A DNA stretch of 64,000 bases from Pontibacter sp. FD36 (GTDB lineage: Bacteria; Bacteroidota; Bacteroidia; Cytophagales; Hymenobacteraceae). The position numbers were made by a program, and so were the translations under genes. Shown here one piece after another: positions 14,498 to 23,616 of this stretch (the stretch's first letter is position 1; every line of letters starts with the position of its first letter). Below the pieces are notes generated by a model. That model made no database searches and was not told where the DNA came from. It was given only the letters and a program-made list of their open reading frames with translations. The stretch spans positions 124,001 through 188,000 of the forward strand of contig NZ_JADPMP010000012.1 of assembly GCF_015686655.1 (NCBI RefSeq). Reading direction: 5' to 3'.

Positions 14498-17263
14498 CTA
14501 GTTACTGGCCGCCACTTTTTCATTTCGTTTGTTGATGCTAAAACGGATGGTCTTCTCGATGGTCACAATGATCAGCAGTACCACACCGGCTCCGAAGATG
14601 CGCAGCAACTGCATTGCATCCAGTGGTGCAGAGCCAAACAGGGTGTTCATGATCGGCAGGTAAATGAACAGTGCCTGAAAGAAGAACATCGCCGCGATAC
14701 CATAATATACCCACATGTTACTGAAGAAGCCGATCTGGCGCATGGGCCGCACCAGGGAGCGGCAGCTCAGCAGGTAAAAAGACTCCAGCACCACAAACAC
14801 CGTCGTAGACACAGTGCGGGCCTCTGCTACATCGGTGCCCAGTATACGGCGCTCGTACAGGTACAGGCCAAAGGCGGCGATCAGCAGGAGCGTGCCTACC
14901 AGCAAGGTGCGCATGATCAGGTCTCTGGTCAGAATGGGCTCGTTGGTTGGTCGAGGCGGACGGTCCATGATGCCCGGTTCCTTCGGCTCAAAGGCCAGCG
15001 TCAGGCCCAGCAATACGGCCGTGGTCATGTTGATCCAGAGCAACTGCACCGGCTGCACCGGCAGCTGTGTACCCAGGATCACAGCGGATAAGATCACAAG
15101 ACCCTCGCCGAGGTTGGTTGGCAGTGTCCAGACAATGAACTTGGTCAGGTTGTCGAATACGCTGCGGCCTTCCTCCACGGCTCCTTCTATGGAAGAGAAG
15201 TTGTCGTCGGTGAGCACCATGTCCGAAGCATCCTTGGCCACGTCGGTTCCGGTGATACCCATGGCTATACCTATATTCGCCTGCTTCAGGGCCGGCCCGT
15301 CGTTCACGCCGTCACCGGTCATGGCCACCACATGGTCACGGGCCTGCAGGGCTTTCACAAGTCGCAGCTTCTGATCAGGGGCTACCCGGGCGAATACGGC
15401 TGTTTTTTCGGCTATCTCCTCCAGCTCCCGGTCCTCGATCTGCTGCAGTTCCTTTCCGGTGATAGCCTTGAGCCTGCCGTTTTCACGGGTGCCTTCCAAC
15501 CCGATCTGGCTGGCGATGGCGGAGGCTGTTGCGGCGTGGTCACCGGTGATCATCTTCACATCTATACCTGCCTGCTGGCAAAGTTTCACGGCCTCCACGG
15601 CTTCCTTGCGCGGCGGGTCTATCATACCCTGCACCCCAATAAACACCAGGCCGGAGCGCATGTGGTCGTGGTCTATAGTGTTGAGGTCTTCTGCTTCAGC
15701 CATGCCAAAGGCCAGCACGCGCAGGCCTTCACCAGCCATTTGCTCTACCTGCTTGTTGATGCCTTCCGTGTCCAGGCGACCGGTCTGTCCATCGGGCAGC
15801 AGCATGCTTTCGCTTCTTTCCAGCACGGCTTCCACGGAGCCTTTGAGGTAGATGACGCGTCGTTCTCCTTCGTGCAGGGTGGCCATGTATTGGTGCTCTG
15901 ACTCAAAGGGAATGACATCTTTGCGGGGCATTTTCTGCTCCAGTTCGCCTCGCTCAAAGCCGGCTTTCTGCGCGGCCACCACCAGTGCTCCCTCAGTCGG
16001 GTCGCCTTCGATGGTCCACTGGCCTTCTTTCTCTTTTACTGAACTGTCGTTGCAGAGCAGGCCCGCTATAAGTAGTTGCTCCAGCGCCTTGTTCGTGTTC
16101 AGGTCCACTTGCTGTTCTCCTTCCTGTACCTGCCCTTCCGGGCGATAGCCTAGTCCGCTCACGGCGTATACCTTGTCTCCGGCCACGATCTGCTGTACGG
16201 TCATTTGGTTTTCGGTGAGCGTGCCGGTCTTGTCTGAGCAGATCACGTTGGTGCTGCCCAGTGTCTCCACCGCCACCAGTTTGCGGATGATCGCCCTTCG
16301 TTTGGCCATCTTGGAAACGCCAAGTGCCAGCATGATGGTAACAGCCACAGGCAGACCTTCGGGTATGGCACCTACTGCGAGCGCCACGGCCACCATAAAG
16401 GTATCGCCCCAGTCAGCTCCGCGGGTAGTCTCTACAACAAATACTGCTGCGGCCAGCCCCAGAATAACCCAGAGCAGGAGGTGGCTGAATTCCTTGATTT
16501 TCTTAGTGAGCGGGGTTTCCAGGGTTTGCGCACTCGAGATCGACTCCTGAATTTTGCCTACTTCGGTCTTGTCACCCGTGCTCACCACCACACCGGTTGC
16601 CTGCCCATAGGTCACGACTGTGGAGGCAAAGCCCATCGAGAAGCGGTCGCCCAGCACATCGTCAACCGCTACAGGTGCTGCGTTCTTTTCAACTGCCACG
16701 GATTCCCCGGTCAGTGCTGATTCATCCACTTTGATGTCGCGCACATGCACCAGCCGCACATCAGCCGGAAACTTGTCACCGGACTGTACCTGCACGATGT
16801 CGCCGGGGACCAACTCCTGTGCGTTAATGTTTTGTTTTTTGCCATCACGGACCACCTGTGCCTTGGCCGTCATGCTGCGGGACAGCGCATCGATGGCAGC
16901 AAGCGCCTTGGATTCCTGTATGTACCCAATGATGGCATTGACGAATACGACCCCGAAGATCACAGCCGAGTCGATGTACTCTTCCAGCAGGAGGGTGACT
17001 ACCGTGGCGACGAGCAGGATGTAAATCAGCGGCTGGTGAAATTGCAACATAAAGCGCACAAAGGCACTCTGCTGCTTTTTGGGCGTCATTACATTGCGTC
17101 CGTATTGCTCCTGCCGCTTCTGTACTTCTTTTTCTGTCAGTCCTTTTTTGGGTGATACCTCCAGCAGCTCAAGCGCCTCCTGTGCGTCAAGGCTATGCCA
17201 GTCCATATGCTGGTCAGGGTTTAGCGGGCTTTTGCTTACTCTTTTCTGCTCTGTTACACTCAT
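14498..17263 (-). CDS. Cation-transporting P-type ATPase (P2)
   Basis: A 921-residue inner-membrane pump. The N-terminal cation-ATPase domain is at about 20-90, TGES is in ALTGESVAVEKN, the helix-4 ion site is AVGAIPEGLPVAVTI, the phosphorylated Asp is in ICSDKTGTLTENQMT, the nucleotide domain has GDPTEGALVVAA, and the hinge is MTGDGVNDGPALKQANIGIAMG. The PEGLP form points to Ca2+ or related (SERCA/PMR1-like) transport; the bacterial substrate cannot be fixed from sequence. The length is normal. A strong hairpin lies 24 bp upstream of the start. Confidence 0.93.
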   Translation of the reverse strand: MSVTEQKRVSKSPLNPDQHMDWHSLDAQEALELLEVSPKKGLTEKEVQKRQEQYGRNVMTPKKQQSAFVRFMLQFHQPLIYILLVATVVTLLLEEYIDSAVIFGVVFVNAIIGYIQESKALAAIDALSRSMTAKAQVVRDGKKQNINAQELVPGDIVQVQSGDKFPADVRLVHVRDIKVDESALTGESVAVEKNAAPVAVDDVLGDRFSMGFASTVVTYGQATGVVVSTGDKTEVGKIQESISSAQTLETPLTKKIKEFSHLLLWVILGLAAAVFVVETTRGADWGDTFMVAVALAVGAIPEGLPVAVTIMLALGVSKMAKRRAIIRKLVAVETLGSTNVICSDKTGTLTENQMTVQQIVAGDKVYAVSGLGYRPEGQVQEGEQQVDLNTNKALEQLLIAGLLCNDSSVKEKEGQWTIEGDPTEGALVVAAQKAGFERGELEQKMPRKDVIPFESEHQYMATLHEGERRVIYLKGSVEAVLERSESMLLPDGQTGRLDTEGINKQVEQMAGEGLRVLAFGMAEAEDLNTIDHDHMRSGLVFIGVQGMIDPPRKEAVEAVKLCQQAGIDVKMITGDHAATASAIASQIGLEGTRENGRLKAITGKELQQIEDRELEEIAEKTAVFARVAPDQKLRLVKALQARDHVVAMTGDGVNDGPALKQANIGIAMGITGTDVAKDASDMVLTDDNFSSIEGAVEEGRSVFDNLTKFIVWTLPTNLGEGLVILSAVILGTQLPVQPVQLLWINMTTAVLLGLTLAFEPKEPGIMDRPPRPTNEPILTRDLIMRTLLVGTLLLIAAFGLYLYERRILGTDVAEARTVSTTVFVVLESFYLLSCRSLVRPMRQIGFFSNMWVYYGIAAMFFFQALFIYLPIMNTLFGSAPLDAMQLLRIFGAGVVLLIIVTIEKTIRFSINKRNEKVAASN

Positions 17264-17286
17264 GGTCAGTTTGAAGTTCGTGTTGA

Positions 17287-17326
17287 TGCAGCCAGCGGGG
17301 GAATTCCTTTTCCCCCGCTGGCTGCA
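17287..17326. terminator. 17-bp hairpin between SDR and ATPase genes
   Basis: Perfect arms TGCAGCCAGCGGGGGAA (17287-17303) and its complement (17310-17326) with a 6-nt loop. It lies after the SDR gene and 24 bp before the ATPase ATG (both minus strand). No T-run follows on either strand, so it may be a processing or attenuating structure rather than a classic terminator. Confidence 0.6.
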
Positions 17327-17399
17327 CGTTTAATTCCTATACAAGGTGAGTATCTGAATTAAAATAACGCTTGCTCTCGCTTTGTTGTCATACGGGGAA

Positions 17400-18170
17400 T
17401 TACTGGGTGAGGTAGGCTCCATCCACAGCATAGTAGGCACCTGTCACAAAGGAAGCTTTGTCAGAACTGAGCCAGATTACCAGTTCTGCGACCTCTTCGG
17501 GCTCTCCCAGGCGACCGATCGGATGCTTGCCTGCCAGGAACTGCAACACTTCCTCGGTCATACCGGCATCGGTCAGCAGCGGCGTTTTGATGAAGGCAGG
17601 TCCGATGGCGTTGATACGTATTCCCTTGGCCGCATACTCAATGCCGCCATTCTTGGTGAGCCCCACCACACCGTGTTTGGCGGCCACGTAGGCGGCGGAG
17701 TTGGCAAATCCCACCTGACCCAGGATAGAGGAATTGTTCACGATGGCACCGCCGCCCTGCTGCAGCATCTGCCTGATTTGAAAATGCATGCAGTAAAAGA
17801 CGCTGTTCAGGTTCACGCTAATGACTTTGTTCCAGCCTTCGATGCTCATCTCCCCGATCGGGTTGGCCTCACCGCCTATACCTGCGTTGTTGAAGGCAAT
17901 ATCCAGCCGGCCAAATTTCTCCACGGCCTGCTGCACCATGCGCTCGCAATCTTCCGGCTTCGAAACATCACCCAGCACAAAGATGGCTTCTCCGCCCTGG
18001 TCTTCTATCTCCTGCACTACCTGCATGCCCGGTTCTTCGTGAATATCGGACACAACTACTTTGGCCCCTTCCCGGGCGTAGAGGACCGCACTGGATTTGC
18101 CGATGCCCGAGGAACCGCCGGTTACAAGGGCTACTTTGCCTGTCAATTGTCTTTGTGATGCTGCTGCCAT
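17400..18170 (-). CDS. SDR family NAD(P)-dependent oxidoreductase
   Basis: A 256-residue classical short-chain dehydrogenase. The nucleotide site is VTGGSSGIGKSSA, an acidic residue after the second strand (VVVSDIHEE) favours NAD(H), NNAG is at about residue 90, and the catalytic Ser/Tyr/Lys are in IVNNSSILGQVG and AAYVAAKHG. The C-terminal GAYYAVDGAYLTQ is typical. The substrate is unknown. It is transcribed toward the ATPase gene but separated by a 136-bp gap holding a strong hairpin. Confidence 0.93.
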   Translation of the reverse strand: MAAASQRQLTGKVALVTGGSSGIGKSSAVLYAREGAKVVVSDIHEEPGMQVVQEIEDQGGEAIFVLGDVSKPEDCERMVQQAVEKFGRLDIAFNNAGIGGEANPIGEMSIEGWNKVISVNLNSVFYCMHFQIRQMLQQGGGAIVNNSSILGQVGFANSAAYVAAKHGVVGLTKNGGIEYAAKGIRINAIGPAFIKTPLLTDAGMTEEVLQFLAGKHPIGRLGEPEEVAELVIWLSSDKASFVTGAYYAVDGAYLTQ

Positions 18171-18317
18171 TCTTTTCAGAGTTTTGAGTTTGAATCTTAT
18201 TGGGTTGAGTACAAAATTCTACATCAGACCCAAGCAAAAGAATGACCTCGGTCACCATTAAAACCATTAGTTGTCAGTGCTGGGCCCTGTTGATCTGCAT
18301 GCCACAGTAGGTATACC

Positions 18318-18779
18318 TTAGCCGCGGTGGCGCTCGGGCGCTGCCGGAAACAGCGGCTTTATGTCTTCTGGCATCTGTGTTGCAATATGCTGCAACTGGC
18401 CTTCGGTGAGGTAGCGCATGCTCAGTGAAGTCAGCACCATGGTGATCAGGTCTTCTGTGGACTGTGACCAGTTAAACTGCTGCTCTCCGTGCCTGGCCTG
18501 TTCCTGCTTCACGGCATCTTTAAATTCTTCCACATTCTCGAACTGCAGCGGCTGCTCACGGTACTGCCAGTGTTCTGTGTAGATGGCCTTCAGGAACATC
18601 GGCAACTGCGACAGCACATGAAAAGACTCACTGATGGCGATTCTGTCCCGAATCGTGTGCAGGACCGCTCTCAGCAGAATGTAAGTCTGTCCTTTTTCTT
18701 CCGGATGCCCCAGGTCTGCGGCCAGCTGGTTGATGTACTCATTACCTTCCTGCGCGAATTTTTCAAAATAGTTTGCCAT
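18318..18779 (-). CDS. DUF2267 protein
   Basis: A 153-residue soluble, helical protein with the DUF2267 pattern: YINQLAADLGHPEEKGQTYILLRAVLHTIRDRI, then ESFHVLSQLPMFLKAIYTEHWQY and a C-terminal LTEGQLQHIATQMPEDIKPLF. The last segment resembles the PEDI-like ending often seen in this family. The function is not known; the family is common beside stress genes, which fits the surroundings. Confidence 0.8.
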   Translation of the reverse strand: MANYFEKFAQEGNEYINQLAADLGHPEEKGQTYILLRAVLHTIRDRIAISESFHVLSQLPMFLKAIYTEHWQYREQPLQFENVEEFKDAVKQEQARHGEQQFNWSQSTEDLITMVLTSLSMRYLTEGQLQHIATQMPEDIKPLFPAAPERHRG

Positions 18780-18996
18780 AGCTGTACATAGTTTTATGGT
18801 AGCGAAATAGATTTTGCCGGAGGCCTATGTAATTGATAACGCGTAGTAAATGAGGATGTTTGGCAGAGAGGGGAACTATGCATTATACCTATATAAAGCT
18901 CATTGAGTAGCGACGGGGGCTATTAGCTGCTCAGCGAAGAATAGATGATTTTTACTTCTGCATTCACTTCACTTCCTTTGTAGCCGAGCAAGTATC

Positions 18997-19566
18997 ATGT
19001 ACCTGATGAGCAAAACCGAGCAAACCATCGTCGTCTCTTCACGCAATCCTGTCAAAGTAGAGGCTGCCCTCCGGGGTTTCCGCAAAATGTTTCCTGGTGT
19101 GCACTTTGAGGCCATACCTGTGTCGGTGCCCTCTGGTGTCGCAGACCAGCCCATGACAGACCATGAGACATTGACAGGTGCCCAGAACAGAGTGAACAAT
19201 GCCTGTGCGGCACACCCGGAAGCTGATTACTGGATAGGTATAGAAGGCGGAGTGGAGGCGCATGACGACGAACTGGCTGCTTTTGCCTGGGTGGTGGTGC
19301 GCTCTGCTACAGGTATAGGTAAGGCCAGGTCCGCTGCTTTTTACCTGCCGGGTATCGTAGCTGCTTTGGTAGGGCAGGGGATGGAACTGGGCGCAGCGGA
19401 TGATCTGGTGTTCAATAAATCCAACTCAAAGCAGGCATCCGGGGCCATCGGGCTGCTTACTGACAATGCGGTAGATAGGGCGCAACTCTACGAACAAGCC
19501 GTCGCGCTGGCACTGGTACGCTTCAAGAACGAAGCGCTATACCTGCAGAAATCGCTGGAACAATAG
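18997..19566 (+). CDS. yjjX: Inosine/xanthosine triphosphatase
   Basis: A 189-residue house-cleaning NTPase of the YjjX family, which hydrolyses ITP and XTP and so keeps deaminated purines out of nucleic acids. Characteristic segments are VVSSRNPVKVEAALRGF, GVADQPMTDHETLTGAQNR, WIGIEGGVE and the C-terminal LTDNAVDRAQLYEQAVALALVRF. The first Met or the one at codon 4 may be used. It carries three AGGTATAG-type octamers, which supply two ATA Ile codons (19236, 19311). Confidence 0.92.
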   Translation: MYLMSKTEQTIVVSSRNPVKVEAALRGFRKMFPGVHFEAIPVSVPSGVADQPMTDHETLTGAQNRVNNACAAHPEADYWIGIEGGVEAHDDELAAFAWVVVRSATGIGKARSAAFYLPGIVAALVGQGMELGAADDLVFNKSNSKQASGAIGLLTDNAVDRAQLYEQAVALALVRFKNEALYLQKSLEQ

Positions 19567-19574
19567 CCCTACCG

Positions 19575-20501
19575 CTAGGGTTGGGTATCATCGCACTGCT
19601 GTTCCAACTGCTTTTCGGCTTCCAGGGCAGGCTGTGACATGGCAGCCTGCAGATCGCGCTCCTCGATCTGCTGATTAACGAGCCTGGCCTGCTGCACCAG
19701 TCCTTTGAATAAACGACGATGTGAGCGACTCTGTGGCAAGTACTCCGGATGCCATTGCACACCGATCATGAACTCCTGCTCCTGGTGTTCTATACCTTGC
19801 ACAACCTTATTGGGCTCACGGGCCACAATATTCACGAATTCTCCCGCTTCTTTTACCGCCTGGTTGTGCAGCGCATTCACGCGAAGTCGCTGCGTCCCCA
19901 GCACCTGTGCGAGCTTACTCCCTGCTTTTATGTGCACTTTTTTCACCGGAAACACACTCGCCGGATTGGGCTCTTCGAGGTAAAAGGTGTTGATGTCCTG
20001 GTACAGAGTGCCCCGGAAGTAGACGTTCATCAATTGCGCCCCCCGGCAAATGCCCATCACAGGCAGACCCTTCTGAACGGCCTGATCCAGCAGTTGCAGT
20101 TCCAGTTGGTCGCGGGCACGGTCCAATCCAAAGTAAAGTTTGCGGCTCAGCAGCTTGCGCAGCAGAAAAACGGCCGGATAGTAGACCCAACTCACAAAGC
20201 GACCCACCCGCTGGAAAATGTTCTTGCGCGGGTGCTGGAGGGTACGCTGCAGGTACTCATCCATCACATGCTCCTGCTCATAGATGGAGGGATCCACGTC
20301 AGCGCCTCCGCCTATGATCAGTCCCTGCAGACCATCAGCAGTGCGGGGCCTGGAAGGCGTGATGCGCACGGGCCGGCCCCCGGCAATAAGTACCGAGAGC
20401 GCCGTGAAGAACCAGGCGGCCCCGCCTCCTTTGTCTGGTCCGGTAATGCCAATAGTTGGTCTGCCGCGGTGTATTTTATTTTTAGATTTTAGGATAGCCA
20501 T
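19575..20501 (-). CDS. Class-I glutamine amidotransferase / C26 peptidase
   Basis: A 308-residue protein of the gamma-glutamyl-GABA hydrolase (PuuD-like) family. The start is taken as ATG 20501, overlapping the amidoligase stop by 20 bp; a further in-frame ATG lies at 20531. GLIIGGGADVDPSIY, the nucleophile Cys in GICRGAQLMN (C152), and the His/Glu pair in GVQWHPEYLP (about H257) form a complete amidotransferase triad. A hydrophobic/basic insertion at about 100-125 (RFVSWVYYPAVFLLRKLL) is unusual and could contact membrane. Its overlap with the amidoligase implies joint function: it may supply ammonia or hydrolyse a gamma-glutamyl bond. Confidence 0.88.
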   Translation of the reverse strand: MAILKSKNKIHRGRPTIGITGPDKGGGAAWFFTALSVLIAGGRPVRITPSRPRTADGLQGLIIGGGADVDPSIYEQEHVMDEYLQRTLQHPRKNIFQRVGRFVSWVYYPAVFLLRKLLSRKLYFGLDRARDQLELQLLDQAVQKGLPVMGICRGAQLMNVYFRGTLYQDINTFYLEEPNPASVFPVKKVHIKAGSKLAQVLGTQRLRVNALHNQAVKEAGEFVNIVAREPNKVVQGIEHQEQEFMIGVQWHPEYLPQSRSHRRLFKGLVQQARLVNQQIEERDLQAAMSQPALEAEKQLEQQCDDTQP

Positions 20502-21492
20502 TCCGTATTCTTTTGATCCATTTGGTTTCAAATCCTAGCAGGGTGTTGGCTTTGAGGTAGCAGTATTCTTTGCTGAGATGCTCTACCATACCCGGGTCGC
20601 TTGCCAGTTCCTCCACCCGTACCCAGATGTTCCATTCCTGTGCCAGCGTCCAGTCCGGCTGTGCAATCGAACTGTTGGGCAGTCTGTAATGAAAGGCACT
20701 GCGGGCCTTTACCTTGCCCAGCCTGGTAAACTGCATCAGCAGGTCGCCTCTGAGGTAGGCCAGCAGCGGGTACAAGTCCAGCGGGCGGTTCCGGTCGGGG
20801 TTGTAGGTATGGTAATCTATGATAAACCCATCCAGATCAGGGGCGTAGCCCGGGTTCAGCACAAGGGTCACGTATTCGATCGGGTAAGGGGCGATAAAGG
20901 GGCTGATCTGTCTTGCAAGGTCGGTCCGGCCTTCTTCCAGCAGCCAGGGGTACAGTAGCAGGAAAGCGCGCAGGTAGGTCAGCAGCGTACCGACATCCTG
21001 ACGGGGAACCTCCACATTGATGTGGGTGCCGAAAGCGTTGGTGAGGAAAGACTGTGTACCCTCTGCATGAAGCTGGTAGAGGGCCTCCCGCAGCTTTTCT
21101 ATTTCCGCAAGCTCTGTGCAGGGAATGGGCGGACAGGCGATCTCGTTCGGAAACACCTTGCCGACCAGGTTACGGAGTGTTTCCTCTACCTCATCTTCCA
21201 GGGTGCCATTCCCGATTTTGACATCCTCGAGGCGCAGATTGAAGGTCTCAAACACTTTTTTGTAGCGCTTCTCCGTCAGCAGCGTCAGGTCAAATTCAAT
21301 CGTGAAATCACCGAGTCTTGTGTCAGTTACCTTTTGCCTGAAGCGGTTTTCCTTTTGTATAATCCCCCCATACAGCTCCTGAACTAACTGCGCAGAGTCT
21401 TCTATGCTCACATTGGTATACTCCAGCTCAAAGCCCACGGTGCGTAGCGTTCCTTTTTCATTGTGCAGTATGGGAGGATGTTTGAATACCAT
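20482..21492 (-). CDS. Putative amidoligase
   Basis: A 336-residue protein of the amidoligase family, a glutamine-synthetase-fold group of COOH-NH2 ligases. The start is ATG 21492 (MVFKHPPILHNEKG); the frame runs on to 21648 without homology. Family features are TVGFELEYTNV near the N-terminus (Glu metal ligands), GDFTIEFDLTL, CPPIPCTEL, AFGTHINVEVPRQD and RDLARQISPFIAPYPIEYV-like helices. It is overlapped by the amidotransferase gene and faces the gamma-glutamyltransferase gene. Published genome-context work (Iyer, Aravind and colleagues) links this family with class-I amidotransferases and predicts synthesis of unusual amides or peptides; the product is unknown. Confidence 0.85.
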   Translation of the reverse strand: MVFKHPPILHNEKGTLRTVGFELEYTNVSIEDSAQLVQELYGGIIQKENRFRQKVTDTRLGDFTIEFDLTLLTEKRYKKVFETFNLRLEDVKIGNGTLEDEVEETLRNLVGKVFPNEIACPPIPCTELAEIEKLREALYQLHAEGTQSFLTNAFGTHINVEVPRQDVGTLLTYLRAFLLLYPWLLEEGRTDLARQISPFIAPYPIEYVTLVLNPGYAPDLDGFIIDYHTYNPDRNRPLDLYPLLAYLRGDLLMQFTRLGKVKARSAFHYRLPNSSIAQPDWTLAQEWNIWVRVEELASDPGMVEHLSKEYCYLKANTLLGFETKWIKRIRNGYPKI

Positions 21493-21669
21493 AAGTAAGA
21501 TTCCTGATAAGTTAATAAAAACGGCTATACAGGTATACGGTTCGGATGCGCCTCTTGCAGCCAGAGATAATCGACCCAAGCAGCCTACAGCCATACCTGC
21601 TTCAAAACCCGATGCGATGCAATCGGGTAAAGAATAGGATTCATACACTGAACTAAAGAAAGAGCAGGC

Positions 21670-23361
21670 TTGACATTCATCAGGATCACCCTAATTCTTG
21701 CAATCATCAGTTTCTCGGGCTGCGCAGGCTGGGATACAAACGAAACCGGACTAGTAACTGAAAATGCCATGGTAGTGACAGCGCATCCGTTGGCTTCGGA
21801 AGTGGGCGCCGAGATACTGCGGCGCGGCGGCAATGCCGTGGATGCAGCGGTGGCGGTGCAGTTTGCCCTGGCGGTGGTATACCCTGATGCCGGGAACATT
21901 GGCGGTGGAGGCTTCCTGGTGCTGCGACAGCAGGATGGGAGCGTAGCTGCACTGGATTACCGGGAAAAAGCACCCGGCAAAGCACACCGTGACATGTACC
22001 TGGATGCGCAGGGAAAAGTCATAACAGAGCTAAGCTTCAAGGGGCATCTGGCAGCGGGCGTACCCGGCACAGTCGACGGTATGGTGCAGCTGCACCAGAA
22101 GTACGGCAGCATGCCCTGGGCTGAGCTGGTACAACCGGCGGTGGAGCTGGCCGCCAAAGGCTTTCCCCTCACCCGAAAAGAGGCAAAGAAGCTGAACGAC
22201 GAACAAAGCGATTTTATGAAGTATAATACCCTGCAGCCGGCATTTATTCTCCGGGACCGCTGGCGGAAGGGAGATACGCTACGGCTCAGAGACCTGGCCT
22301 ATACCTTAGCACGCATCCGGGACCAGGGAAGAGCAGGCTTTTATGAAGGCGAAACAGCAGCACTCATTGTGGCAGAAATGGAACGAGGCGGCGGCATCAT
22401 TTCAAAAGAGGACCTGGCCGCTTACAGCTCTGTCTGGCGGGAGCCGTTGCGGGGGCAGGTGGGCGATTATCAGGTCATCTCGATGCCGCCTCCCTCCAGC
22501 GGGGGCATTGCCCTGCTGCAGCTGCTGAACATTGCTCAAAATTACCCACTGAAAGACTGGGGCTGGAACTCTGCTCAGACCACACACCTGATGGTGGAGG
22601 CAGAGCGAAGGGTATACGCTGACCGTGCCCGTCATGTGGGTGACCCGGACTACTATGATGTGCCGGTGGCAGGCCTGCTGGACTCCGTCTATATCCGAGG
22701 CCGGATGCAGGGCGTTTCGCTGGACAGAGCCACCGACAGCGATGCAGTGGCAGCAGGTGCTCTGGCCCCTCCCGAAAGCCCGAACACCACGCACTACTCC
22801 ATCGTCGATGCTCAGGGCAATGCCATTTCGGTGACCACAACGCTCAACAGCAGTTTTGGCTCCAAGGTGTTTGTGGCTGGCGCTGGCTTTCTGCTCAACA
22901 ACGAGATGGACGATTTCAGCGTGAAGCCAGGGCACCCGAACAGCTACGGCCTGGTGGGAGGGGAGGCCAATGCCATCGCGCCCGGCAAGCGCATGCTCAG
23001 CTCCATGACACCCACCATACTCGAAAAGAACGGTCAACTTCACCTGATCATCGGCAGTATGGGCGGCTCCACCATCATCACCACCGTGTACCAGATCATC
23101 CTGAACGTGACAGTGCATGACATGCCGATGCAGGGGGCCGTAAACGCCGGTCGCTTTCACCACCAGTGGAAACCCGACTGGATACTCTGTGAGTGGGGAG
23201 CACTGGGCTTTGGCACCGGATTGAAGATGTGGTGGAAAGGACACAGAATTGCCCCTAAATCAGGAGGAATAGGCAGGGCGGCAGGTATACTGGTGCGCCC
23301 GGATGGCAGATTGGAGGGTGGGGCAGACCCCAGAGGGGATGATGCGGCGGCTGGTTTTTGA
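21670..23361 (+). CDS. ggt: Gamma-glutamyltransferase
   Basis: A 563-residue exported Ntn hydrolase that cleaves gamma-glutamyl bonds of glutathione-like compounds and transfers the glutamyl group. The N-terminus has a lipoprotein-like signal (LAIISFSGC). HPLASEVGAEILRRGGNAVDAAVA and GNIGGGGF mark the large subunit. The self-cleavage site precedes the nucleophile T373 in NTTHYSIVD, and the substrate loop has GSMGGSTIITTVYQ. An in-frame TGA at 21649 leaves TTG 21670 as the practical start. It is divergent from the amidoligase across 177 bp, so the three gamma-glutamyl genes may share regulation. Confidence 0.93.
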   Translation: MTFIRITLILAIISFSGCAGWDTNETGLVTENAMVVTAHPLASEVGAEILRRGGNAVDAAVAVQFALAVVYPDAGNIGGGGFLVLRQQDGSVAALDYREKAPGKAHRDMYLDAQGKVITELSFKGHLAAGVPGTVDGMVQLHQKYGSMPWAELVQPAVELAAKGFPLTRKEAKKLNDEQSDFMKYNTLQPAFILRDRWRKGDTLRLRDLAYTLARIRDQGRAGFYEGETAALIVAEMERGGGIISKEDLAAYSSVWREPLRGQVGDYQVISMPPPSSGGIALLQLLNIAQNYPLKDWGWNSAQTTHLMVEAERRVYADRARHVGDPDYYDVPVAGLLDSVYIRGRMQGVSLDRATDSDAVAAGALAPPESPNTTHYSIVDAQGNAISVTTTLNSSFGSKVFVAGAGFLLNNEMDDFSVKPGHPNSYGLVGGEANAIAPGKRMLSSMTPTILEKNGQLHLIIGSMGGSTIITTVYQIILNVTVHDMPMQGAVNAGRFHHQWKPDWILCEWGALGFGTGLKMWWKGHRIAPKSGGIGRAAGILVRPDGRLEGGADPRGDDAAAGF

Positions 23362-23616
23362 GTATCCTTATCTGTCAAAAAGAGACGCTAAAATCAGGGC
23401 TGTCAGAAGACGGAACAGGTAGCAGTTTTTTTGAGATAATTTTGAATTAATCTGGCTGACCGGAGTGCATTGCTCTTCTGAATGCCTTACATTTGAAGCG
23501 TAACACGAGCCTGCTAAGATAGGCCGGGGATGCGCTTGCAGCGGTCACCATTCTGCTTTCTGGTGAAGCGTGAGTCCGCCTGCAACTATGTCCACTACGC
23601 ACAAAGAATCAAGACA

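Noticed and set aside
14814..17155. Several long plus-strand frames opposite the P-type ATPase
   Set aside because: They are antisense shadows of a gene with complete ATPase motifs; their Ser/Arg-rich composition has no domain.
21493..21648. N-terminal extension of the amidoligase frame
   Set aside because: The added 52 residues have no family character and would fill the divergent control region; ATG 21492 begins the conserved part.
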